From Burkholderiaceae bacterium (GTDB lineage Bacteria; Pseudomonadota; Gammaproteobacteria; Burkholderiales; Burkholderiaceae_D): a stretch of 64,000 bases of DNA. The DNA lies in the NCBI GenBank assembly GCA_023653025.1, contig JAMNXS010000003.1:1-64000 (forward strand), given 5' to 3'. Below, one piece after another: positions 25,534 through 34,592 of this stretch. The notes beneath the pieces were generated by a model, which ran no database searches, was not told the origin of the DNA, and was given only the letters and a program-made list of their open reading frames with translations. Numbering within the stretch: position 1 is the stretch's first letter; each line of letters opens with the position of its first letter. Position numbers and translations under genes: made by a program.

Positions 25534-26760
25534 TCATCCCTGCTGCGCCAGCTGCCCCAGATCCCACAGCGGCAGGAAAATCCCCAGCATCAGCACCAGC
25601 ACCAGCCCGCCCATCACCGCCAGCAGGATAGGTTCGATCGCGTCGCCCAAACGGCTGACTTCGTATTGCAGCTCCTCCTGATACATCTGCGCGACCTGTT
25701 CCATCATCTTTTCCATCTCGCCCGTGGCCTCGCCGACCGAGATCATCTGCAGTTCCATCGGCTGGAAAATGCAGGAAGCCTGCGCGATCTGCAGCATGGT
25801 CTCGCCGCGCGTGATGCCTTCGCGCATGCCGTGAATGCGGCGCTCGAAGAAGGCGTTGTCGACCACCTTGGCCACCAGCGTGAAGGCCTGGTCGATCGGT
25901 ACGCCGCTCTTGCACGCAATCGAAAATGACTGGCAGAAGCGTGCAATGCCGGCCTTGTTGAAGATGCCGCCGACCAGCGGCAGGCGCAGCTTGAACTTGT
26001 CCCATCGGTAGCGTCCGGCCGGCTGGCCGACCCAGAGCCGGAAGCCGTAGAAGCAGGCGCCGAGGAAGGCCAGCACGGCCCACCACCAGTTCACTGCAAA
26101 GTCGGACACCGCCAGCAGTATGCGCGTCAGCAGCGGCAGTTCGACCTTCATCCCGGCATAGACTTTCGCGAACACGGGGATCACGAAAATGGTGAGGATG
26201 GCCACGGCAATCGCAATCGCGATCACGACGAAGGTCGGATAGCGCAGCGCGCCCTTGATTTTCTGCCGCATGTCGCGCTCGAACTCGAGCTGCGCGAACA
26301 GCCTCGAGAAGACCTCGTCGAGGCGGCCCGCGCCCTCGCCGACGCGGATCATGCTGACATAGTAGTCGTCGAAGAATTCAGGATGACGGGCCATCGCCTG
26401 CGACAGTTCCAGCCCCTGGTCGAGATCCTCGCGCAGCTTGCCGAGCAGGGTCGCCAGCTTCAGGTTGCCGGAGGACTTTTGCATGCCCGACAGCGCCTGC
26501 ATCAAGGGCAGGCCGGCACGCACCATCGTACCAAGCTGGCGGGTGAACAGCAGCAGGTCGGTCGGCGTCAGCTTACCCCGGCCCTTGAGCCGGCTGAGGA
26601 CCGAGTCCTGCTCGCCCTTCACCGCGTCGGCACTGATCTTCACCGGCACGATGCCCGAACCCATCATCCATTGGGCCACCGCCTGCGTGGTCGGCGATTC
26701 GATGCGGCCCTTGACCAGCTCGCCGCGCCGGTTTCGTCCCTCGTAAAGAAAATGCTGCAT
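25534..26760 (-). CDS. mshG: MSHA pilus assembly platform protein MshG (GspF/PilC family)
   Basis: Polytopic inner-membrane platform of 408 residues with two GspF repeats. The first begins around LLFTRQLGTMVRAGLPL (residue 70) and the second around FCQSFSIACKSGVPIDQAF (residue 275). Three membrane helices are evident: residues about 170-195, 218-245 and 377-400. It couples the MshE ATPase to pilin extraction. Its ATG shares a base with the mshE stop. It is the last gene of the twelve-gene pilus operon. Confidence 0.92.
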   Translation of the reverse strand: MQHFLYEGRNRRGELVKGRIESPTTQAVAQWMMGSGIVPVKISADAVKGEQDSVLSRLKGRGKLTPTDLLLFTRQLGTMVRAGLPLMQALSGMQKSSGNLKLATLLGKLREDLDQGLELSQAMARHPEFFDDYYVSMIRVGEGAGRLDEVFSRLFAQLEFERDMRQKIKGALRYPTFVVIAIAIAVAILTIFVIPVFAKVYAGMKVELPLLTRILLAVSDFAVNWWWAVLAFLGACFYGFRLWVGQPAGRYRWDKFKLRLPLVGGIFNKAGIARFCQSFSIACKSGVPIDQAFTLVAKVVDNAFFERRIHGMREGITRGETMLQIAQASCIFQPMELQMISVGEATGEMEKMMEQVAQMYQEELQYEVSRLGDAIEPILLAVMGGLVLVLMLGIFLPLWDLGQLAQQG

Positions 26761-28328
26761 CAGCCCTCATCCCAACTGGCGATCTTCATTGCCTCGGCCA
26801 CCGTGGTCTTGCCGTCGAGGACCAGCTGCAGCACGTGCTGCGCGATCGTGGCGCCCGCTAATTCCTGCTGCGCAGCTGCTTCGAAATCATGCAGCGTGCC
26901 GCTGCGCAGCGTGCGCGCCAGTGCCGGCGTCATCGTCAGTATCTCGTGCACGCCAGTGCGGCCTCGGTAGCCGATGCCGTTGCAGCGTGGGCAGCCGCAG
27001 CCGCGCATCAGCTTCGCGCCCTGCGGCAGCTGGTCCCGGCCGAGGCTGTGCAGCAGCCACTGCATTTCATCCGCATCCGGCTCGTGGGGCGCCACGCAGT
27101 GCGGGCAGCAGAGTCGCACCAGCCGCTGCGACACCACGGCCAGCAGCGTCGAGGCGATCAGGTAAGGGGGAATGCCCATGTCGGCCAGCCGTCCCGGCGT
27201 ACTCAGCGCATCGTTCGTGTGCAGCGTCGAGAGCACCAGATGGCCCGTCATCGCGGCGCGGCTGGCGATCTGGGCAGTTTCCTGGTCGCGGATCTCGCCG
27301 ATGAAGATCACGTCCGGGTCCTGCCGCAGAAAGGAGCGCAATACGCGCGCGAAGTCGAGGCCGATCTTGTCGTTCGTCTGTACCTGCACGATGCCGGCCA
27401 TCCGGTATTCCACCGGGTCTTCGCAGGTCAGGATCTTCACGTCCGGCTGGTTCAGCATCTGCAGCGCCCCGTACAGCGTCGTGGTCTTGCCGGAGCCGGT
27501 CGGGCCGGTCACCAGCACGATGCCGTGCGGCGCGCGGATCGCCGCCTCGAAGCGCCTGAACACCTGCTGGTCCATGCCGGTGTCGGTCAGCGCCACCAGT
27601 CCCTGCTGCTGCATCAGGATACGCAGCACCACCGACTCGCCATACAGGGTCGGCAGCGTGGACATCCGCACGTCGAGCTTGTGCAGTCCTGAGCGTACCG
27701 CGATCCGGCCATCCTGCGGCAGCCGCTTTTCGGCGATGTCGAGACCGGCCATCAGCTTCATCCTCACCACCAGCGGCGAGGCGATCTTCAGGTCGGCTTC
27801 GGCCTGCACGTGCAATGCGCCATCTATCCGGTAACGCACGACGAGGCGCTTTTCCTGCGGTTCGATATGGACGTCGGATGCGCGCACCTGCGCCGCATGG
27901 TCGAAGATCGTCTGCAGTAATTTCACCACCGGCGCATCGACATCGTCCAGCACCGTGCCCATCTTGTCGAGGTCGACGATGTTCGCGTCGCGCTCGATAT
28001 TGCGCTCGACCTCGCGTGCGAATTCGCCGATCTGGTCGGTCTTGCCGTAGACGCGGTCGAGCGTCGCCAGCAAGGCCTCCTTGTCGACCTGCACCACATC
28101 GACCGGGCGCTTCAGCAGTTGCGATATCGCATCCTGCGCACGCAGGTTATTCGGGTCGACCAGTCCGAGCAGGCAGCTGTCGCCCTGGTCGCGCAGCAAC
28201 AGCGCGAGATACCGCCGGGCCTGGATTTCCGGCAGCAGTCGCGCCAGCGGTATGTCGACATCGAAGCGCTGCAGGTCGAGTACGGGCATCGCGCCTCCTT
28301 TGCCGACGAGGGCATCACGGGACATCAT
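26760..28328 (-). CDS. mshE: MSHA pilus extension ATPase MshE, short N-terminus
   Basis: Hexameric secretion ATPase of 522 residues. Walker A GPTGSGKT is at 275-282, the Asp box lies around ILTCEDPVEY (299-308), Walker B is IFIGEIRD (341-348), and a tetracysteine zinc site is at C408, C411, C446 and C449. The family's N-terminal MshEN domain, which in Vibrio MshE binds cyclic di-GMP through two RLGxxL-type motifs, is only partly present. The protein starts near the second half of that domain (PVLDLQRFDVDIPLARLLPE), and I see neither motif. The start overlaps the mshL stop as ATGA, so the gene itself is not obviously truncated. Confidence 0.92.
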   Translation of the reverse strand: MMSRDALVGKGGAMPVLDLQRFDVDIPLARLLPEIQARRYLALLLRDQGDSCLLGLVDPNNLRAQDAISQLLKRPVDVVQVDKEALLATLDRVYGKTDQIGEFAREVERNIERDANIVDLDKMGTVLDDVDAPVVKLLQTIFDHAAQVRASDVHIEPQEKRLVVRYRIDGALHVQAEADLKIASPLVVRMKLMAGLDIAEKRLPQDGRIAVRSGLHKLDVRMSTLPTLYGESVVLRILMQQQGLVALTDTGMDQQVFRRFEAAIRAPHGIVLVTGPTGSGKTTTLYGALQMLNQPDVKILTCEDPVEYRMAGIVQVQTNDKIGLDFARVLRSFLRQDPDVIFIGEIRDQETAQIASRAAMTGHLVLSTLHTNDALSTPGRLADMGIPPYLIASTLLAVVSQRLVRLCCPHCVAPHEPDADEMQWLLHSLGRDQLPQGAKLMRGCGCPRCNGIGYRGRTGVHEILTMTPALARTLRSGTLHDFEAAAQQELAGATIAQHVLQLVLDGKTTVAEAMKIASWDEG

Positions 28329-30025
28329 TTCGTCTTCCGCGTCCCCAGTTGCTGTACGCGCTGACCGGCCTTCAGCAGGTCATCGTTCCACTCGCTGCCG
28401 TCGGTGACCACGGTCGGCTTGAGCAGAATTACCAGCTCGCGCTTCTGCGCGGTGCGCGTGGTCGAACCGAACAGCTTGCCGATGCCGGACGCATTGCCGA
28501 TTCCGGGCACCTGGGAGCGATCATTGACGGCGCTTTCGCGCATCAGCCCGCCGATGACGACGACCTGGCCGTTCCTCGCGCGTACCACGCTGTCGGCTTC
28601 CGAGGCGCTGCTCGAGGCAAGCGGTAGCTGCAGCTGGCCGCCGACGCCGAGATTGATGTTGCGGTTGACCGTCGTGACCTGCGATACCGACGGCCGGATG
28701 TGTAAAATCACGTTGCCTTCGGCATCGATCTGCGGCAGCACGTCGAGCACGACGCCAGAGAAAAACGGGCGCAGCGTGACGTTCGGCGTGGTCGTGATCG
28801 CGCCGCCGGCCGACGGCGTCGTGGTGCCGCCGGAGACGCCGGTGACGAAGAACTCGTCGGTGCCCACTTTCAGCACCGCCTGCTGGTTGTTCAGCGTCGA
28901 CACGCGCGGGCTGGACAGCACCTGCACCGCGCCCTGCGTCTCCAAGAAGGACACCAGCGCCGCGAAGCTCGTACCCTGCAGCGCGAGGCCGAACATGGTG
29001 CCGCCGGAGTTGGCGACCGTCGAGATTGCGTTGCCGGCGACGGCGGAGAGGCTACCGCCGGTCAGCGGCGTGCCGGGCGTGTTGTTGAGCGACGCGCCCG
29101 GCTGCAGCACGCCCCCGGCCGCCTGCGTGCCGCCGGCGCGGAAGGCCGACCAGTTGACGCCGGCCTGGTAGCTGTCCGACAGCTGGACTTCGATGATCTT
29201 CGCCTCGAGGATCACCTGCCGTTCGACCGACAGCTGGGTCGCTTTCAGGTAGGCCACGACATCGCGCAGCTCCTTGGGCATCGCACGCACCACCACCACG
29301 CCGGATTGCGGACTGACCACGATGCTCTTACCGCTGCCCTCGGCGATGCCGGTAACGGCCGCCAGCGAGGTTTTCAGCTCCTGCCAGAAGTCGACTTCCG
29401 AAGCGGTGGAGACGCGGCTGCTGTCCGGCCCGCGGCCGGTGGTCGGTGGCGGTGCGCCCGGCACGCCGGTGGTCGGCGGCAGGTCGGTCAGCGAGCCGGC
29501 CGATACCCGCGTATCCGAACTGCCCTTGCGCGTGCCGGTCGGATAGTTGACCTGGAAGACCCGCGTTTCCATCACGGGCTGGCGCACGGTGATCTTGCGC
29601 CCCTGCAGCACGATATCGAAGTCGTAAAGCTCGCGCATCGCGTCCAGCGCCTCCGGCACCGTCACGTTCTGCAGCTTGGCCGACAGGTTACCGCCGACAT
29701 TGGTATGAACCAGCATCATGTACGGCGTGCCGGCGGTCAGCGCCATGAAGAACTGGCGGGCGGGCACGTTGTTCATCGCGATGCTGATGCGCGGCTCGTT
29801 CGGATCGGGCGCGGCCGCCGGCGTCGGCGCCGGCGGGATCTCGGGCGCGGCACCGACCGGCAGCGCAGCCGGCGGCGCGGCCGCGGGCTCGGGCACGGTG
29901 AGCGCCTCGGCCATCGCCGCGCTCGGCTTTGGCGGCTGCAGCGGCGGGCTGGCGGCGCAGCCGGCGAGCGCCAGCACGGCGACGGCGATCAGCGAGTGTT
30001 TCGGCACGGTGATGTTCACGATCAT
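28325..30025 (-). CDS. mshL: MSHA pilus secretin MshL
   Basis: Outer-membrane secretin of 566 residues through which the pilus emerges. A lipobox ALAGC puts the lipidated Cys at residue 23. A Pro/Ala-rich linker follows, then an STN-like domain (about 80-150) and the secretin core. The core includes VERQVILEAKIIEVQLSDSY and the signature VLDVLPQIDAEGNVILHIRP, and ends near VVVIGGLMRE. AAGGA precedes the ATG. The upstream extension in frame would overlap mshK and is rejected. It lies 4 bases after mshK. Confidence 0.94.
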   Translation of the reverse strand: MIVNITVPKHSLIAVAVLALAGCAASPPLQPPKPSAAMAEALTVPEPAAAPPAALPVGAAPEIPPAPTPAAAPDPNEPRISIAMNNVPARQFFMALTAGTPYMMLVHTNVGGNLSAKLQNVTVPEALDAMRELYDFDIVLQGRKITVRQPVMETRVFQVNYPTGTRKGSSDTRVSAGSLTDLPPTTGVPGAPPPTTGRGPDSSRVSTASEVDFWQELKTSLAAVTGIAEGSGKSIVVSPQSGVVVVRAMPKELRDVVAYLKATQLSVERQVILEAKIIEVQLSDSYQAGVNWSAFRAGGTQAAGGVLQPGASLNNTPGTPLTGGSLSAVAGNAISTVANSGGTMFGLALQGTSFAALVSFLETQGAVQVLSSPRVSTLNNQQAVLKVGTDEFFVTGVSGGTTTPSAGGAITTTPNVTLRPFFSGVVLDVLPQIDAEGNVILHIRPSVSQVTTVNRNINLGVGGQLQLPLASSSASEADSVVRARNGQVVVIGGLMRESAVNDRSQVPGIGNASGIGKLFGSTTRTAQKRELVILLKPTVVTDGSEWNDDLLKAGQRVQQLGTRKTK

Positions 30026-30029
30026 TCCT

Positions 30030-30365
30030 TCATGGTTCGGACGGCGACGACAGCGGCAGCGTGCGCGGTCCGTTCGGGGTCTTGAGTACGACGGCGTCAT
30101 TCATGACCTGCAGCAGCGTCAGGCCGCGGATGGCATCGCCTTCGGCCAGCAGTTCGCCATCGATCACCGCATAGCGGCGCTCGCCGCCGACCAGCACCAG
30201 CTGCAGTTCCGGCACGGCGACCGGCGCGACCGGCCGCGGGCCGGCCGCGGGGCTGGCCGTCGCGCGCACGGTGGCGGCCAGCGGCCGCGTCGGGTCGCGC
30301 AGCTTGCCGGCGCCGTGGGCGGGCAGGCACAGCAGCATGGCGATCAGGAGCAAGGGCGTCTTCAT
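30030..30365 (-). CDS. mshK: MSHA biogenesis protein MshK
   Basis: A 111-residue exported protein with a clear signal peptide (MKTPLLLIAMLLCLPAHGAG). A periplasmic domain starts LRDPTRP, the motif shared with PilP/GspC-like proteins, and contains LVLVGGERRYAVIDGELLAEGD. It probably links the inner-membrane platform to the secretin. Start and mshJ stop overlap by four bases. Its identity rests on position and the DPTRP motif. Confidence 0.85.
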   Translation of the reverse strand: MKTPLLLIAMLLCLPAHGAGKLRDPTRPLAATVRATASPAAGPRPVAPVAVPELQLVLVGGERRYAVIDGELLAEGDAIRGLTLLQVMNDAVVLKTPNGPRTLPLSSPSEP

Positions 30366-31087
30366 TCGAGCGGCATGGTCTTCTGCTCGGAGAGCGTGGT
30401 GATGGTCAGGACCAGCAGCGAATCCGGATGCTTCACCACTTCCAGCGAGGCCGAGGTCCAGAACAGCCGCTTCGGGTAGCGGCGCAGCTTGTCCATGTAC
30501 GGCAGCAGCGCAAGGAAATTTCCCCTGACGACGATCTCGACCCCATGCTGGTGCACGGCCACCGGCGGCGGTTCCGGCGCGGGCTGGCTGCCGCCCATGA
30601 TCGGCGGCGACGGTTTCAGCTCGCTGCCGTCAGCCGCCTTCGGTCCGCTGCGCGGCAGCAGCGGCACCACCGGCAGCGTCTTGAGCGACATCAGTTTCAG
30701 GCTGGGCGTGGTGCGCAGCATCGAGTCCAGCAGCACCGACAATTTCAGCGAGCTGCCATCGTCTTCCGACAGCAGGGCATCGGCTTCGGCAATGATCCGC
30801 TTCAGCTCATCGAGCTCGGCCTCGCGATCGGTCGCGTTCTGCTTTGCCAGCCGCGCCGACAGTTCGGCGATCTGCTTGTTGATCCGCTGGGTCTCGGCCT
30901 GCCGGGTCTCGGTCTGCGCCTGCAACTGCCGGATCTGCCGCGCCTGCGGTGTCAGCACGGTGGCATCGACGACGAACGCCAGCAGCGCGCTGATAGCGGC
31001 CACCATCAGCATCCGCTCGCGCGGCGTTTTTTTGTCGAACTGTGCACAGGCGGATTGCAGCAGCGGGCGGGGGTCCGGGAGTTTCAT
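30362..31087 (-). CDS. mshJ: MSHA biogenesis protein MshJ (PilO-like)
   Basis: A 241-residue bitopic membrane protein: a short cytoplasmic N-terminus, one helix at about residues 25-45, then a long coiled coil rich in Gln, Ala and Glu up to about residue 115. A periplasmic PilO-like ferredoxin fold follows, with VEIVVRGNFLALLPYMDKLR near 180-200. With the PilM- and PilN-like proteins it forms the alignment complex. The operon position between the PilN-like gene and mshK is typical. Confidence 0.88.
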   Translation of the reverse strand: MKLPDPRPLLQSACAQFDKKTPRERMLMVAAISALLAFVVDATVLTPQARQIRQLQAQTETRQAETQRINKQIAELSARLAKQNATDREAELDELKRIIAEADALLSEDDGSSLKLSVLLDSMLRTTPSLKLMSLKTLPVVPLLPRSGPKAADGSELKPSPPIMGGSQPAPEPPPVAVHQHGVEIVVRGNFLALLPYMDKLRRYPKRLFWTSASLEVVKHPDSLLVLTITTLSEQKTMPLE

Positions 31088-31096
31088 GAACGGTCC

Positions 31097-31696
31097 TCAG
31101 TACAGCTTGAAGGTCCAGACCGGTGCGACCAACCCGTCTTCGTCGGCGGTCTGCTGCATCGGCGCGATTTCGATGTTGGTCAGCGCGATGCCGTACTTGC
31201 CCATGGCGTCATTCAGCACGGCGGCATAGGGCAGGATCTGTTCCTTCTTCAGCGAGCGGCCCTCGACGCGCAGCGCGCGGCCAGCATTCGAGATCGTCAC
31301 CCGCGTCACCCAGACGCCGCGCTGCGGTATGCCGGCGAATTCGGTCAGCTGCCCGCCGTAGCCGTCGAGGCTGCCGAGCTCGCCACTTTTCAGCCGCTCC
31401 AGCAGGTCCTTCGATACCCGCGTCTGCGGCTCCAGCGCCGCGATCTGGGCGGCGATGTTGTGCGGATTGTCGCTGTCGTCGAGTTTTTTCTGCAGCGCCT
31501 GCAGCAGCAGCTGTTGCGACATCAGTTCGCGCGCGCTGTTGTCGGCCGCCAAGTTTGCGGCGTCGACATCGCGGCTGCCGCTCCATGCCTGCAGGCCGAG
31601 CAGTGCGCCGCAGAGCAGCAGCGACAGCACGGCGTTCGGCGCCGACAGTAGCGTCTTTTTCGGCGGCTTCGGCAGCAGGTTGATTTGCCGGCTCAT
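31097..31696 (-). CDS. PilN-like alignment-complex protein of the MSHA locus
   Basis: A 199-residue bitopic protein that begins MSRQINLLPKP, the N-terminal motif by which PilN binds PilM. One membrane helix (about 22-40), a coiled coil (about 45-85) and a periplasmic domain follow. In Vibrio the equivalent is often called MshI2. Its start overlaps the mshI stop by four bases. Confidence 0.88.
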   Translation of the reverse strand: MSRQINLLPKPPKKTLLSAPNAVLSLLLCGALLGLQAWSGSRDVDAANLAADNSARELMSQQLLLQALQKKLDDSDNPHNIAAQIAALEPQTRVSKDLLERLKSGELGSLDGYGGQLTEFAGIPQRGVWVTRVTISNAGRALRVEGRSLKKEQILPYAAVLNDAMGKYGIALTNIEIAPMQQTADEDGLVAPVWTFKLY

Positions 31697-32670
31697 GCGC
31701 CGTCCTCCCGCTCGCGCAGCGCGACGCCGAGCGCATGGAAGTGCTGCATGAATATCTGCACATCGGCCAGCTGCGGCACGCGCGCCAGGTCGAACAGGGC
31801 ATCGGGCACCAATTCCTCGACCGGGTCGAACACCACGGTCCGCAGCTCCTCGGCGAAGCCTGGCGGCGCGCCGGCCACGACAATGCGCGCCGAGGGGATA
31901 AGCGGGTAACTCGAACGCACGGCATCCAGCGAGCGCTGCAGCTGCATCTGTATGCGCTCGCAGGCCGCCGCGCGCCGCTCCGGCGCGTCGCCGGCGTGTA
32001 CATGCTCGGCAATCAGCCGGTCCATGATCAGCTCGTGCCGCCAGTTGAAGGTGATCTGCACCTCACCGGCGCCGAAGGCGACCATCGCCAGCATTTCGCC
32101 CGGACGCTCGAGCAGGGATGCTATGTTGCGCTGCGCAGTTTCGCGGATGTCGATGACCTTCAGCGCCAGCCGCACCTGCCGAAACCGTTCTGCCTGGGCG
32201 TTGACGGCCATGCCGCGCGCGGCGACGGCGTATAGTTCGGGCGCGCTGTCCTGCCCGGGCCCGCCGCCCGGCAGGTTCATGAAGTCGATGGTGGCATCGT
32301 CGACCGCAAAGTCGAGCGTAGTCGCCAGTTGCCAGCGCAGGCTTTGCGCCAGTTCGGTCGCCGGCACGTCGGGTTGGGCCATCACCGAGACGCGGTAATC
32401 CTCGCGCGGTAACAGCAGCGCCCAGCGCTGCTTGCCGGCACGCAGCTCATGCGCGATCCCGGCCAGCAGGGCGGGCGCTGGCGCCTCGCCGTCGAATTCG
32501 GCGCCGGCGACCTGCTGCACGACCGGGCGCTGGCCGCTGCCGCCCGGCGCGACCAGCACGGCCGAGATCCGCCCCGGTTGCAGGTCGGCGACGGCCCACA
32601 GGCGCTTGCCCGGCAGGGGGGCGGCCAGCTTGTTGAAACGGGCACGCAGTCGGGACAGGTCGATGCGCAT
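31693..32670 (-). CDS. mshI: MSHA biogenesis protein MshI (PilM-like)
   Basis: A 325-residue cytoplasmic actin-like protein of the PilM family, expected to bind the N-terminus of the PilN-like protein encoded next. An N-terminal segment near WAVADLQPGRISAVLVAP may be the degenerate nucleotide-binding strand. The longer upstream reading overlaps mshP and is not protein-like. The ATG shares one base with the mshP stop. Confidence 0.86.
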   Translation of the reverse strand: MRIDLSRLRARFNKLAAPLPGKRLWAVADLQPGRISAVLVAPGGSGQRPVVQQVAGAEFDGEAPAPALLAGIAHELRAGKQRWALLLPREDYRVSVMAQPDVPATELAQSLRWQLATTLDFAVDDATIDFMNLPGGGPGQDSAPELYAVAARGMAVNAQAERFRQVRLALKVIDIRETAQRNIASLLERPGEMLAMVAFGAGEVQITFNWRHELIMDRLIAEHVHAGDAPERRAAACERIQMQLQRSLDAVRSSYPLIPSARIVVAGAPPGFAEELRTVVFDPVEELVPDALFDLARVPQLADVQIFMQHFHALGVALREREDGA

Positions 32671-33971
32671 CAGAAGGCTTCCCACCAGTTGTACGGTTGC
32701 ATGAAACTCACCAGTCCGCGCGGCGTCGCCGGATCGACGTTCTTCAGACAGGCGAAGCCCGCTGCCCACTGGTCGGTCGTGGTGCCGCTCTTGGTGATGT
32801 GGAAGTTGGTCGGCACTCCGCTCGCAAACAGGCTGTCGATGCCGCCCTGCGCCAGCGGCTTGTGGACGTACCAGACTTCCGAATACATGTCGAAGTTCGT
32901 CGATGAGAAGCGCTCGAGCAGCCGCAGCGGCGCATTGCTGGCGCCGAAGGAGACCGAGGTCAGGGTATCGTCGGCCATTTCGGATTTGGCGGAGAAGCCG
33001 AATACCAGCGTATCGGCGCCCTTGCACCAGCCGGCCGTGCCGTTGGCCGCCGTGCCCAGCGTGCGGCCATCCCGGACCTGGCCCATCACGATGTTCGAGG
33101 TGCCGGTCGTGCCCTTGTTCGATGCCGAGTTCTCGTCCGCATAGGCGCCGAGATAGGTCACGCCATTACCCTCGAAGATGGCGCCGGTGGCCACGTAGTT
33201 GCGGTCGGCGCCGAGCTTCTGCACGACTGCATAGTTGCCTACCGTGGCCGTGGTCGCGATCACGCCGCGGCCACCGACGCTGTTCAGGCCCGAGCTCGAT
33301 TCGATGCTCCAGCCCTGCGCGCAGCTGCCGGTGACGATGCCGGTCTGGTTGCAGGTGGTGGCCGAGGTGTTCGGACCGCCCCAGTCAAGCTTGCGCCGGA
33401 AGGCGAGATTGCTGAAAACGACCGAGTTCGGCTGATAGGGGTAGATCGTCTGCACGATGTCGGTGGTGTAGCCGCCGAAGCCGGTCACGCCAGCATTGGT
33501 CGGCGAGCAGTAGGCGATGTCGACGTTCACCGTGCGCGTACTGGAGCCGACGCTGGCCTGTACTTGTCCGCGGCAGCCGTAGGCCAGTTGCAGACCGTTA
33601 CAGGCCTGGGACACCGGCAGGTCGGTCACGGTCGCGGCCGACAGGGCCGCGTAGCTGGCACCGTCCAGCGTGCCGCCGGGGAAGTTTCCCGGGTTGCAGG
33701 ACAGCGGGCCGTTCTTGCGCATTTTCGACAGCATGGATTCGATGCCGCTGTCGGCCGCCAGCAGCGCCTTCGTGCTTTGCAGATGGGCGAGCGTGACGCT
33801 GCTGTTCGACTCGGCCACGGCCAGCATGAAACGCAGCGAGGCGGCGACGACGATCACCAGCATCAGCACGGCGGCGATCGCGAAGGCGCCACGCTGGCGC
33901 GCGGTACACCGACGCGGGCGCGACGATGGTCGCGATGCTGAGCGTCGCGGGCAACGTGCAGGCGCCGTCAT
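32670..33971 (-). CDS. mshP: Large MshP/PilX-like minor pilin
   Basis: A 433-residue protein in the mshP position. After a basic N-terminus (about 28 residues, Arg-rich) comes a pilin-like hydrophobic helix beginning GAFAIAAVLMLVIVVAAS at residues 28-45, with no Glu at position 5 as in PilX/MshP proteins. The helix is followed by VTLAHLQSTKALLAADSGIE, the usual PilX-type stretch. A domain of about 350 residues rich in Gly, Ser, Thr and Asn and holding about ten Cys follows, ending in YNWWEAF. MshP proteins are typically much shorter, so the extra domain may do the job of the absent MshQ or form a tip adhesin (inference). The start overlaps the mshO stop (ATGA). Confidence 0.8.
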   Translation of the reverse strand: MTAPARCPRRSASRPSSRPRRCTARQRGAFAIAAVLMLVIVVAASLRFMLAVAESNSSVTLAHLQSTKALLAADSGIESMLSKMRKNGPLSCNPGNFPGGTLDGASYAALSAATVTDLPVSQACNGLQLAYGCRGQVQASVGSSTRTVNVDIAYCSPTNAGVTGFGGYTTDIVQTIYPYQPNSVVFSNLAFRRKLDWGGPNTSATTCNQTGIVTGSCAQGWSIESSSGLNSVGGRGVIATTATVGNYAVVQKLGADRNYVATGAIFEGNGVTYLGAYADENSASNKGTTGTSNIVMGQVRDGRTLGTAANGTAGWCKGADTLVFGFSAKSEMADDTLTSVSFGASNAPLRLLERFSSTNFDMYSEVWYVHKPLAQGGIDSLFASGVPTNFHITKSGTTTDQWAAGFACLKNVDPATPRGLVSFMQPYNWWEAF

Positions 33972-34591
33972 TTTGCCGCTCCCCATGCGCCGTTGCGCAA
34001 TACCACGCGCGAGCGGTAGCTGACCGGGCTGCCGTTGCTGGCGTTCGCTGTCATCGTGATGTCGATAAACGCGAGTTTCGTGCCGAACTGGCTGTCGGAC
34101 AGCGCCAGCGCCACCGGCGCGCCGCCGCTGCCGTAGCTGAAGTAATCAAAGCGCAGCGACGCCACGCGGTCGGCGAGAGTCTGCGGGCTGGCAGCCGTGC
34201 AGCCCGGGTAGGTAACGCGATCCAGCGTAGCCAGTGCGCCGCTCTGGCGCACCGCGATGCTCGCCAGCGTGCCGCCGGCCGCTCCGCCCACGCGCGTGAA
34301 GCAGAGTCCTGCGCTGGCATTGCCGCTGCCGGCGATTGGATCGCGCGGCGCGAGCAGGAAGCCGCTGCCCTGCGCGTTGTAGCGGGTTTGCCGCAACTCG
34401 CGCACGATGCGCTCGGTCGCATAGCGCAGGCCGTCGATAGCCGACAGGTTGGCCGCGACCGCCGAGCGGGCGCGGAACGCGGCAAGGATGGGCTGCATCG
34501 CGGCCACCGCCAGCGTCGACGTCAGCACCATGACGATCACGAGCTCCAGCAGGCTGAAGCCGCGTTCGGCTGGAAGCAGGTGCGCGCGCAT
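33968..34591 (-). CDS. mshO: MSHA minor prepilin MshO
   Basis: A 207-residue type IV prepilin. The cleavage site is G11/F12 in ERGFSLLELV, with Glu at mature position 5 (residue 16). A hydrophobic helix follows to about residue 35. The globular domain carries a TRVGG segment, and C-terminal strands end VVLRNGAWG, as in MshO/PilW-type minor pilins. One base separates it from mshD. Confidence 0.88.
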   Translation of the reverse strand: MRAHLLPAERGFSLLELVIVMVLTSTLAVAAMQPILAAFRARSAVAANLSAIDGLRYATERIVRELRQTRYNAQGSGFLLAPRDPIAGSGNASAGLCFTRVGGAAGGTLASIAVRQSGALATLDRVTYPGCTAASPQTLADRVASLRFDYFSYGSGGAPVALALSDSQFGTKLAFIDITMTANASNGSPVSYRSRVVLRNGAWGAAK

Positions 34592-34592
34592 G

